Shown one piece after another: positions 32,601 to 39,913 of a stretch of 51,548 nt of DNA. This stretch comes from Candidatus Omnitrophota bacterium (GTDB taxonomy: Bacteria > Hinthialibacterota > Hinthialibacteria > OLB16), in assembly GCA_020632575.1 (NCBI GenBank), contig JACKFH010000028.1:1-51548 (forward strand), given 5' to 3'. Every line of letters begins with the position of its first letter. The first letter of the stretch is position 1. Made by a program: the position numbers and the translations under genes. A model generated the notes under the pieces. It had not been told where the DNA came from, did no database searches, and saw nothing but the letters and a program-made list of their open reading frames with translations.

Positions 32601-35292
32601 CCGCGTGAACCCATTGCGCGTCCTCGGCGGCGGTGGAAACGACATGCGCGATAAATGTCGGCGGATTGGCGCCGTCGTTTTCATACCAGGCGATTTTGTG
32701 GTCGGCTTCGGAGGCGGAGGTCAGGTCGATGTCGCCATCGCCATCGATATCCATGGCGTGAACCGAGAGCGGAGTTCTGACGGATGAAGTCACCGCGTGA
32801 TCCTGGAAAGAGGGGGGAGACCCACCCAGGTTTTCGTGCCAATACACGAATCCGTCGAACTTTGAGGTTGAGACCACATCCAAATCGCCATCGCCATCGA
32901 AATCCGCGGCGTCCAAAGCATGGGCTCCGTTCACAGCGCTGCTGATAATTCTCTTGGTGAAAGTCGCTGGGACGGTTCCCGAATTCTCATACCACGCGAC
33001 CGTGTCGCTGACTTCGGCGGTGGACAGAATATCCAAATGTCCGTCTCCGTTGATGTCGCCACTCGAAACGGAATAAGTTTTCGAGGCTTGGTTGTCGATG
33101 AGCGTTTGTTGAAAGACAGGGACTGTCCCGCCGAGGTTCTTCAGGAGGAAGATCGAGTTGCTCTTTTCGGCCGCGACCAGGATGTCCGTCTTCCCATCGT
33201 TATCGACATCGGCCGCATGGACCGAGGCGGGACCGTCGAGGTTGGTGTCCAGATTTCGGTCGGTGAATCCGGGAGGGGTCGCGCCGTCGTTCTGGAACCA
33301 AGTGATTCGATCGGTGTCTCTTGAAGCGGAAACCAGATCGAGTCGGCCATCTCCATCGAAATCCCCGGCGTCCACTGAAACGACGCCGGCCGAGGGAGAA
33401 CTCAACTCGGTGTGCAAGGTGAAGGATGGCGGCGTATTCCCGTCGTTCTCGTACCACACCACCTTACCGTCCCGGTCCGAGGCGGAGAATAAATCGGTGT
33501 CGCCATCGTCATCCAGATCGGCCGATCCAACTTGTTTGGGGCCGTCGATGGTGGGAGAACTGACAATCAGTTTGGAGAATGCGCCGTTCCCGGAATTCTG
33601 AAAAAGGGAAACGCGGTCGAGATCGGCGGTGACCGTGGCAATATCGGTGTCGTTGTCGCCATCGAGATCGCCGGGAGCCAGGGATGTGGCTTGGACACTA
33701 TCCAACACGACCCGATTGAAAGAGGGGAAAGCCCCACCCCCGTTCTTGAACCAGGTCAATCCCGATCCTCCGGCAAGAACATCCAGGTTCGTGTCGCTAT
33801 CGATCAAGGCGGCGGCGACTTCCATGTCGGATGCGAATCCGGCGGCGCTGCCGATGAATCGGTCGGTGAAAACATCGGTTCCGAAGTTGACAAACCAACG
33901 GACGTTGAACCCATCCGAGGTCACCAGATCGACATTCGAATCGTTGTTGAGATCCGCTGGGAAGAAGGGTTGGCCGCCGGTTCGCGAGGAAATGTAGATC
34001 GGTCGGAATCCTGGTGGTTTCGAACCGTTGTTTTTGTGCAGGTAAAGTCTCCCGCTTTCAGCGGTGACCACATCCCCGTCGCCATCCCCCTCGATATCCA
34101 CGCCGATGGTCTCGTTTAAACGGAGTAGGGAAGTGGTGATGGTGTGCGGGGCGAATGTCGGGGATGAACCGCCACTGCTCTCTTCCCAGGTAATTTCACC
34201 GGCTTGGCAACCCTGGCCGTGGCAAAACCCGCTTCGAGTCGAGATCACGTCCAAATCGCCGTCCCCATCAAGGTCGGTTCCGAAAATGCCTCGCGGGTAA
34301 TCGCCCCCGGAGTTGAGATACTGACGTGAGAAATTTCCAGTTCCATCGTTTCGATACCAACTGGAGTCCGCCTCTCTCCCCTCGCCCGCGGCCAGCAGGT
34401 CCATGGCCCCGTCCTCGTTGAGATCGATGGCTTGCAGATTGTTCGACCCGAATCCGAAGATGAATTGATTTGCGAAGGTTTCATTGCCGGCGTTCGCGAT
34501 CCAGAAGGTGTTATCCGGGTTTCCGATCGCGATATCGACCTCCATGTCGCCATTGAAATCGCCACACTGAACCGAAAGACCGCCTGAGTTAAAGGCGACA
34601 TGCTGAGTGAAGGAGAAACTTCCATCATTCTCCAACCACCAAGTCGCCGTTCCAATCACTGAAACGTCGAGGTCGCCATCTCTATCGATATCGACACAAT
34701 GGAGGTCGACACCCGATAGAGGGCTGATCAGGTGCTCGGTGACCGTTCCTCCATCGATGTTCTCGTACCAATAGACGCCGGATCCGACCGAGACAAAATC
34801 GTCATCGCCATCTTTGTCGAAATCGACCAAGTCGAGAGATTTCGCCCTTCCAGGCACGGATGAGAGAACTCGTTTCGCGAACACGGGAGGAAGTCCCCCA
34901 TCGTTCTCATACCAATTGATCTGACCCGCGATGACCACGACCGCGTCGAGATCGCCGTCTTTATCGACGTCGATGGCGATTCCGGATTCGCCGGAGGGTT
35001 CGTTGTCGTCGATGATGTGGGGGGTGAAGAACGGGTCGTCTTGGCCGTCGTTCTCCAGCCACATGACCTGGGCTCCGAGGAAATTCGAGTAGAACTGGCT
35101 GACTAAGATGTCCAGGTCGCTGTCGCCATCGAGGTCTGCCGCGTGGACAGCCACTGGCTCAACTGCTGTGAAACCTCCAGCGAGGATGTTTTCGTCGCCG
35201 AATAAAGTGTCCTGGGAAATCGCCGGAGAGGAGAGAAAAAGCAGGGACGCAAGCAGAATCCCATTGAACACACGGGGGGCGTAGCCTTCCAT
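29626..35292 (-). CDS. Giant secreted FG-GAP repeat protein with dockerin-like segments and a glucan-water-dikinase-like module
   Basis: 1888 residues. Signal peptide 1-27. Residues ~45-1085 hold 21 FG-GAP/VCBS-type repeats, each with a D-x-D-x-D-x-D calcium loop (for example ADLDGDSDLDILVS). A Thr/Pro linker (~1094-1154) precedes a dockerin-like loop, DLNLDRHVNTFDLFIL (~1158-1173). Residues ~1185-1500 include GELSHVALRT (~1419), like the phospho-His loop of dikinases. Residues ~1510-1845 form a PEP/pyruvate-type ATP-grasp: VRFRSSSNSED (~1622), KVWASLWNFRAF, SNGVAFTGDP and MIFKQIRPF. A second calcium loop, DIDQNGLVDSRDL, follows at ~1860. The His-before-ATP-grasp order is that of glucan water dikinases. 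An exported ATP-using enzyme is paradoxical; binding or a degenerate role is possible. Confidence 0.8.
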   Translation of the reverse strand: MEGYAPRVFNGILLASLLFLSSPAISQDTLFGDENILAGGFTAVEPVAVHAADLDGDSDLDILVSQFYSNFLGAQVMWLENDGQDDPFFTPHIIDDNEPSGESGIAIDVDKDGDLDAVVVIAGQINWYENDGGLPPVFAKRVLSSVPGRAKSLDLVDFDKDGDDDFVSVGSGVYWYENIDGGTVTEHLISPLSGVDLHCVDIDRDGDLDVSVIGTATWWLENDGSFSFTQHVAFNSGGLSVQCGDFNGDMEVDIAIGNPDNTFWIANAGNETFANQFIFGFGSNNLQAIDLNEDGAMDLLAAGEGREADSSWYRNDGTGNFSRQYLNSGGDYPRGIFGTDLDGDGDLDVISTRSGFCHGQGCQAGEITWEESSGGSSPTFAPHTITTSLLRLNETIGVDIEGDGDGDVVTAESGRLYLHKNNGSKPPGFRPIYISSRTGGQPFFPADLNNDSNVDLVTSDGFNVRWFVNFGTDVFTDRFIGSAAGFASDMEVAAALIDSDTNLDVLAGGSGLTWFKNGGGAFPSFNRVVLDSVQATSLAPGDLDGDNDTDIATVTADLDRVSLFQNSGNGAFSKLIVSSPTIDGPKQVGSADLDDDGDTDLFSASDRDGKVVWYENDGNTPPSFTLHTELSSPSAGVVSVDAGDFDGDGRLDLVSASRDTDRITWFQNDGATPPGFTDRNLDTNLDGPASVHAADVDNDGKTDILVAAEKSNSIFLLKNLGGTVPVFQQTLIDNQASKTYSVSSGDINGDGHLDILSTAEVSDTVAWYENSGTVPATFTKRIISSAVNGAHALDAADFDGDGDLDVVSTSKFDGFVYWHENLGGSPPSFQDHAVTSSVRTPLSVHAMDIDGDGDIDLTSASEADHKIAWYENDGANPPTFIAHVVSTAAEDAQWVHADDVDGDGSIDLLSATYGDDGISWYENSGSESFTEHEIVFNYINNPRKVRVADMDGDNDTDMVVMTPRKVVLLQNDGNPVPSFNASVIADALELAPTEAGLSFHLVYPWSRLRLGDVNKDGHVDVFVPGYSEISGIYWFENNGDPNPGFTTRVIDTKTDYANALDLVDLDGDDDLDLVWATSENPDRVAWRENYYGMVPTPSFTPTPTNTYTPSNTPTFTETPTNTSTNPPTLTDTPTFTQTPTPTPTVTNTPTEVVYNKSDLNLDRHVNTFDLFILALDWHRVAEKEIGNFLLKIETEEDLESITVEGSGRFDVVREGKYWAPATDDPDLLPNMFQNVNLYPFHPEFFTSVFPERFAGQDTLALILRDSPRDYFAGAIFEFRTVDGGTVYGFDSVADYLDTSELLTQEEVAQLYDILSQNFQLRPFAYAPVHPLAVEVASNWEDASFPVYLPGATIEKTYEALTVGTNYGRVRLLTVPELEEANANGTISWQDILVLDVTPFDIEGVQAAVITGSPQGELSHVALRTARRGTPNAFIANPHEVFAPYENQLIRLTLDENEYSIDPNVTLQQAQAWWDENRPSVPNPLPPNLEYTEFDNVLDMNISDSSDLVGKFGGKVAGLARMYSFLPAENQIPAFGIPFHYYHEFMTANTLTIREGEDFVTVTFQEYLESLLEDPVFQGDPEYRASRLEGFRNIIENRSVVDPNLVTALISRIEQVYGSTSTMVRFRSSSNSEDALIFNGAGLYDSTSVCPEDTLDGDELGPSHCFSGQDDERTIERALRKVWASLWNFRAFEEREYYQIPQAEAAMAILVSLAFPDEASNGVAFTGDPIAGSDAGYVINVQIGDFSTVQPDPGILPELDILKVENGQVTEINRSRQSTLLPEGEFVLSDEQLHRLGATMAIVDASMPIDLEGHTRDEVLFDMEFKFTQSGDMIFKQIRPFLRSNFQPVIPKLNNIRSDIDQNGLVDSRDLHLFLGDRGDVLEEETDFK

Positions 35293-35388
35293 TCATGAAC
35301 CTTTCTAAACAACTCATCATGATCACCAACCTTCCACAATTTTAGTGAAGGGTTTGTTCGGTATCAATCCATTTAGGTGTGTCAGGGG

Positions 35389-37365
35389 TTACTGCTTGAG
35401 GTCGTTCCCGCTCGCTTGGGATGGGTGGGCTCCATTTCGTTCAAAACGTTTAACGAAAGCCATCAAAACCGCGATGTCGGCCGGCGAGACCCCCTCGACC
35501 CGGGAGGCTTGGCCTAGGGTAAGGGGTCGGACCAAACTGAGTTTTTGCCGTGCCTCATTTCGCATCCCTTCAAGAGTCAGATAGTCGAGGTTAATGGGAA
35601 TAGCCTGAGATTCGAGTCGTTTCTGCTCGTGGATCTGCCTGATCTGGCGGTCTAGGTATCCTCGGTATTTGACGGAAATCTCCACCTGCTCGGCGACTCG
35701 CGGGTGCACCAGGGTTTGGGTGGGGAGCGCCTCATCGCCGTTTCGACGAGCCTCCAATTCAATCTCCTGAAGGTGGGCATAATTGATGCCGCTTCTTTCA
35801 AGAACTTCGGAAAGGGAGGAGGGCTTTTTAAATTCACCCCGGCTGACCGATTCGACTTTCTCCCGCACTCGCTTACTGGGGGAGATTCGCGTGGAATGCA
35901 GCCTTTGCGTTTCGCCATCGATCTCTCCGAGGAGACCCTTCAATCGATCTCCGTGGATTCGACCCACCAATCCGATTTCCGCGGCTCGGGGAGTCAAGCG
36001 GAGGTCGGCGTTGTCCTGACGGAGCAAGAGGCGGTACTCGGCGCGGCTGGTGAACATTCGGTAGGGTTCGGTGGCGCCACGAGTCACGAGATCATCCACG
36101 AGGACTCCGATGTAAGCCTCATCCCGCCCGAGGATGAAAGGGTCCCGGCCCTGCAGCCAAAGGGCGGCATTGACTCCGGCGATCAACCCTTGGCCCGCCG
36201 CCTCTTCGTAGCCGCTGGTGCCGTTGATCTGCCCCGCCAGAAACAAATTGGGAGTTGATTTGATCGACAGAGTGGGAAGCAGTTGAGTCGGGTCGACATA
36301 GTCGTATTCGACCGCATATCCCGGACGGACCATTTCTACTTCTTCCAAACCGGGAACAGTCCTGAGGAATGCTATTTGCACCTCGGCGGGGAGGGAGGTG
36401 GATACGCCATTTGGATAAACCTCGACCACATCGAGTCCATCCGGCTCGAGAAAGATTTGATGGCGAGGCTTGTCGGAAAATCTTTTGACTTTGTCCTCAA
36501 TGGAGGGGCAATATCTCGGTCCGACTCCTTGAATCTCACCGGAGAAGAGCGGCGAGCGATGAAAGTTGTTGGCAATTACTTCATGGGTCTTGTCCGTCGT
36601 GTAAGTGATGTGGCAAGGCAACCCTTCCTTGATCAGGGGGGAGTATCCCTCGCTTTGCCAATAGGAGAATTTGTAAGTGAGGGGTTCGCTCTCTTGGATT
36701 TCGAGTTCGTCCCAATGGATCGTTTCCCGGTGGAGGCGAGGTGGGGTTCCAGTTTTCAGGCGCCCCATGCGCAGGCCTATCCTGGCAATGGAGTCGGAGA
36801 GGTGTTCGGAGGACTGATCCCCGACACGGCCGCCGACCGATTTCCGTTCGCCTTCGTGCATCAACCCTTTCAAGAAGGTTCCTGTTGTCAGGATCGCGGC
36901 GCGGCAGCCGAACTCACGGCCATCTTTGAGGCCAATACCGACCACTCGATATCCGGATTCGGCGGTGGGGTCTTTATCTAATTCTAGATGAGCAACTTCG
37001 CCTTCGATCAAGGTCAGTCCAGGAGTCGCTTCGACTACTTCGCCCGCGAACTTGGCGTAGTGGGCGCGGTCCGCCTGAGCCCTCGGACTTTGCACAGCGG
37101 GACCTTTGGACCGGTTCAGCATCCGGAAATGGATCATCGCGCGGTCGATGATCAGACCCATCGCCCCGCCTAAGGCGTCGACCTCACGGGCGAGTTGCCC
37201 CTTGGCGACGCCTCCGATTGCGGGGTTGCAGGACATCTGGGCCACCTTTGTTTTGTCAAAGGTGAACAGGCCCACCTCCAGCCCCATGCGCGCCCCGGCT
37301 AGGGCCGCTTCAAGACCGGCGTGACCGGCCCCTATGACGATGATGTCGAAGTTTGTGGATGGCAT
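35389..37365 (-). CDS. mnmG: tRNA uridine-5-carboxymethylaminomethyl modification enzyme
   Basis: 658 residues, slightly longer than the ~625 usual. MnmG with MnmE installs cmnm5 on wobble U34 using FAD, methylene-THF and NADH. The FAD loop is VIGAGHAGLEAALAGARMG, followed by MSCNPAIGGVAKGQLAREVDA with the conserved Cys. The second Cys is in PSIEDKVKRFSDKPRHQIFLEPDG's preceding RYCP. The C-terminal MnmE-interaction helices end with VEGVSPADIAVLM. mnmE, rsmG and parAB, common neighbours, are absent here. Confidence 0.93.
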   Translation of the reverse strand: MPSTNFDIIVIGAGHAGLEAALAGARMGLEVGLFTFDKTKVAQMSCNPAIGGVAKGQLAREVDALGGAMGLIIDRAMIHFRMLNRSKGPAVQSPRAQADRAHYAKFAGEVVEATPGLTLIEGEVAHLELDKDPTAESGYRVVGIGLKDGREFGCRAAILTTGTFLKGLMHEGERKSVGGRVGDQSSEHLSDSIARIGLRMGRLKTGTPPRLHRETIHWDELEIQESEPLTYKFSYWQSEGYSPLIKEGLPCHITYTTDKTHEVIANNFHRSPLFSGEIQGVGPRYCPSIEDKVKRFSDKPRHQIFLEPDGLDVVEVYPNGVSTSLPAEVQIAFLRTVPGLEEVEMVRPGYAVEYDYVDPTQLLPTLSIKSTPNLFLAGQINGTSGYEEAAGQGLIAGVNAALWLQGRDPFILGRDEAYIGVLVDDLVTRGATEPYRMFTSRAEYRLLLRQDNADLRLTPRAAEIGLVGRIHGDRLKGLLGEIDGETQRLHSTRISPSKRVREKVESVSRGEFKKPSSLSEVLERSGINYAHLQEIELEARRNGDEALPTQTLVHPRVAEQVEISVKYRGYLDRQIRQIHEQKRLESQAIPINLDYLTLEGMRNEARQKLSLVRPLTLGQASRVEGVSPADIAVLMAFVKRFERNGAHPSQASGNDLKQ

Positions 37366-37390
37366 CTGGTTCGGAAGTTAATGGGACTCG

Positions 37391-37499
37391 TTTGAATCAT
37401 GGAAACCCATGGAAGGGATGGAAGACATGGAAAATCAAATCGCGAAGCGATTTGTCCGCTTTCCATTCTTTCCGCGCTTTCCACGGGATTCCATGATTC
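37391..37499 (+). repeat. Palindromic repeat family A, copy 1
   Basis: 109 bp in the mnmG-esterase gap. It opens TTTGAATCATGG and closes CCATGATTC, so its ends are inverted. Inside, GGAA/TTCC words recur every 9-10 bp, GGAA in the left arm and TTCC in the right, around a centre near AATCGCGAAGCGATTTG. Copies 2 and 3 lie on each side of the polB gene. Same orientation as copy 2. Confidence 0.85.
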
Positions 37500-37517
37500 T
37501 GCCCTCCCCGCAACCCC

Positions 37518-39554
37518 TTATTTTACAGAATCCTCAGCCTTTGCAAGCCTTTGGGACATGGACTCGTCGGAGACCCCCGTGATGGACACAGGACGGTCGC
37601 GGCCGAGGACGATGGAGGTGACAAAGTCACCATACCTCCGAAGGTTCGGGATAAAGAGTTCTTTGAGGAAAGCCTTGTCACCCGTGAAATCGAGGCCGGA
37701 TAGGTCGGCCTTGGTGGAGTGGCTGCTCTTCGCGAGGCCATGCGCCAGAAGAACCCAGGCTCCCGCTTCTCCGGAACCGACCATATCGGCTGGTTTACCG
37801 AATCGTTCTCTCAGATAGGTCTCGCCCAAGAGAACATCCTGGATCCGGCATTCGGTGTCCATCAGATTATAGGTCGGAAACTGGTCGACCTTCTTGTCGC
37901 GGGTGGTCGAAGAGGCGTCCTTCAGAAATTCGCCAGTGGCCAATACATCGATGGAGAGAACCGGGCTTCCGGCTTTAAGAGCATTTTCGAGGCTGGCCGA
38001 AAGGGTTCCGGAGGCGGTCACCAGGGCCGCTTTGCCTTTTTCATTGACCATCAGAGTCGGGTTCGTTTTGACCCCGGTGGTCGCGTCAGGCATCCAAAGA
38101 TTGGCCGGGAGGACCTGACCCGTCTTGCTGTCCTTGAGCAAAAATTTTTCAACCTCGTGTCCGGCGACTTGGACCTTTTCCATCTTGTCTGTGGAGATGG
38201 CTTTGGGATCGGGTTCCGAGACCGCCAGGGTGAGACGGTACGCTTCCCCATAGGTGTCCTCGAAATTCTCAACTCCGGATTGGAGGGTCTTCCAAAGTTG
38301 CTCCTCGAAACTCTTCCTCAGGCTGGCGAACAATGCTTCGGGTTCGAGGACATCGCTGGGTTTCTCTCGACGGCTGAAGACTTTCAGATCCTCGGTGGCG
38401 TCGATGACCAGGTTCGGGTCCTCGACAAAATCCTGAGGCGGACGGTTGGGATAGAAGAAGCGACGGAAGTGATCGTAGACCCAATTGCGGGAAACGATGT
38501 TGTAGTTGTGCCCCATGTCTTGCTGGTGTTCCTCGACTCGTTGTGGGACACCGTATAACCAGTAGACGCTCCGGACCGCGGGGAATTCTTTTTCGGGAGT
38601 TAGCCGGGTCCAGTCTCCGGATGCGGAAACCATCAACAAGGGGCGGGGCGCCATCAGCGCCCCGATCTCCATATTGTTCGTGTCGATTCTCAATCCCGGG
38701 GCGTTCTCGCAGACACACCCACCCTGCATAGTGCTGGAGATCATGTTCACCGGGGCGGCGACTTTGACCCGATCATCGATCCCGTAAAGGAAGAAAGTTT
38801 GAGTCCCGCCTCCCGAGGCGCCGGTGACTCCGATTCTTTCGGGGTCGACATCCTCGAGAGATTGGATGAAATCGAGCGCGCGAAGACTGGTCAGGGTTTG
38901 GATGTTGGGTGGCGTGATCCCCCACAAACTTTCCCTTCCACCTCCGACATCGTGCGGGAGGAGTTCCCGGTTGTCGGCGTAACCGACCATATCGTAGGTG
39001 AAGGCCACATAACCCTGCTTGGCGAAGGTGACGGCGCGACGGGGGACAGAGGCGCGGTCCGAATCCTCGAGACGCCCCTTTTCCCAGTGCCCATGCGGGA
39101 GCAGCAGGCCCGGGTATTGTTTGATTTCGTCCCCTTTTTGGACGGGGCGATAGAGATTGCCGGTGGCGTAGTATCCGGGATAGGTGCGAAGGAGGACCTT
39201 TTCGACGGTGTAATCCTCGTGTTCCTTCTTTTCGTAGACCTCGGCGTGAAGGTCGCCGATCTCTGGCATGGGCCAGAGTCCGGTGGCGACCAGGATCTTT
39301 TCGCGGAGTTGCTCTTTCCGGTTCTTCCATTCATCGAAAGAGTTGGGGGCTTTGAAATCCTGCGGGGTTCTCAGAGTTTTGATGTCGGTGACACGACGGT
39401 CCGTGGTTTTGGCGTTCGGGGGAAGAACCTCGAGAACATTTGTGGCGATTGCCGATTCCGCTGTCGACACGTTTTGCAAAAACGGGCAGGCTACCAGTGC
39501 GACCGCGAATAGGAGACAAGAAACGATAAGGGAACGATTGGCCGTGGGATTCAT
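37518..39554 (-). CDS. Secreted acetyl-xylan-esterase-like alpha/beta hydrolase
   Basis: 678 residues from ATG 39554, which has GGAGGT upstream and opens a signal peptide (MNPTANRSLIVSCLLFAVA...). Residues ~95-390 form an AXE1/dienelactone-hydrolase-like domain: YPGLLLPHGHW (oxyanion strand), nucleophile Ser in GVTGASGGGTQT (~250), GGCVCENAPGLR and MAPRPLLMVSASGDWT. The His is probably in QQDMGHNYN. The C-terminal ~280 residues are a second, less conserved domain. Likely removes acyl groups from polysaccharides outside the cell; this class is abundant in Planctomycetes-like carbohydrate degraders. Confidence 0.8.
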   Translation of the reverse strand: MNPTANRSLIVSCLLFAVALVACPFLQNVSTAESAIATNVLEVLPPNAKTTDRRVTDIKTLRTPQDFKAPNSFDEWKNRKEQLREKILVATGLWPMPEIGDLHAEVYEKKEHEDYTVEKVLLRTYPGYYATGNLYRPVQKGDEIKQYPGLLLPHGHWEKGRLEDSDRASVPRRAVTFAKQGYVAFTYDMVGYADNRELLPHDVGGGRESLWGITPPNIQTLTSLRALDFIQSLEDVDPERIGVTGASGGGTQTFFLYGIDDRVKVAAPVNMISSTMQGGCVCENAPGLRIDTNNMEIGALMAPRPLLMVSASGDWTRLTPEKEFPAVRSVYWLYGVPQRVEEHQQDMGHNYNIVSRNWVYDHFRRFFYPNRPPQDFVEDPNLVIDATEDLKVFSRREKPSDVLEPEALFASLRKSFEEQLWKTLQSGVENFEDTYGEAYRLTLAVSEPDPKAISTDKMEKVQVAGHEVEKFLLKDSKTGQVLPANLWMPDATTGVKTNPTLMVNEKGKAALVTASGTLSASLENALKAGSPVLSIDVLATGEFLKDASSTTRDKKVDQFPTYNLMDTECRIQDVLLGETYLRERFGKPADMVGSGEAGAWVLLAHGLAKSSHSTKADLSGLDFTGDKAFLKELFIPNLRRYGDFVTSIVLGRDRPVSITGVSDESMSQRLAKAEDSVK

Positions 39555-39654
39555 GAGAGACGAAGACCTCCAAAGCAATAAGTCTTCGCATTTTGCAGCA
39601 TCGATCCGAAACGTCTAGACTCCCATCCGCACCCCTTTGTTTTTTGGAAAAACC

Positions 39655-39795
39655 ATGAAAAAGAAAAAACATCCCATTCAGAAGATTCGAAAACCAATGC
39701 CCCCTCCGACCAAGAAGGAGATCGACAAGAAAAAAGAGGAGGAGAAGAACCTGGCGAGGAAGAAGGTGGATCCAAAGGAGGAGGGGCTGGAGTAG
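39655..39795 (+). CDS. Possible 46-residue highly charged protein
   Basis: MKKKKHPIQKIRKPM, a PPPTKKE turn, then an alternating Lys/Glu helix (EIDKKKEEEKNLARKK), ending TAG 39795. The ribosome site is weak (GGA, ~9 bp upstream). The frame ends just before repeat copy 2. Its composition could equally come from A-rich noncoding sequence. Confidence 0.35.
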   Translation: MKKKKHPIQKIRKPMPPPTKKEIDKKKEEEKNLARKKVDPKEEGLE

Positions 39796-39801
39796 GGTTT
39801 G

Positions 39802-39913
39802 TTTGAATCATGGAATCCCATGGAAGGAACGGAAGACATGGAAAATCAAATCGCGCAGCGATTTGCCTGGTTTCCATTCTTTCCATGAATTCCACGGGAT
39901 TCCATGATTCAAA
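39802..39913 (+). repeat. Palindromic repeat family A, copy 2
   Basis: 112 bp, TTTGAATCATGG ... CCATGATTCAAA, the best-preserved inverted ends of the three copies. Its right end supplies the polB stop codon (TGA read on the minus strand at 39911-39909). The rest of gap 39555-39908 holds only the small charged frame at 39655. Confidence 0.88.
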
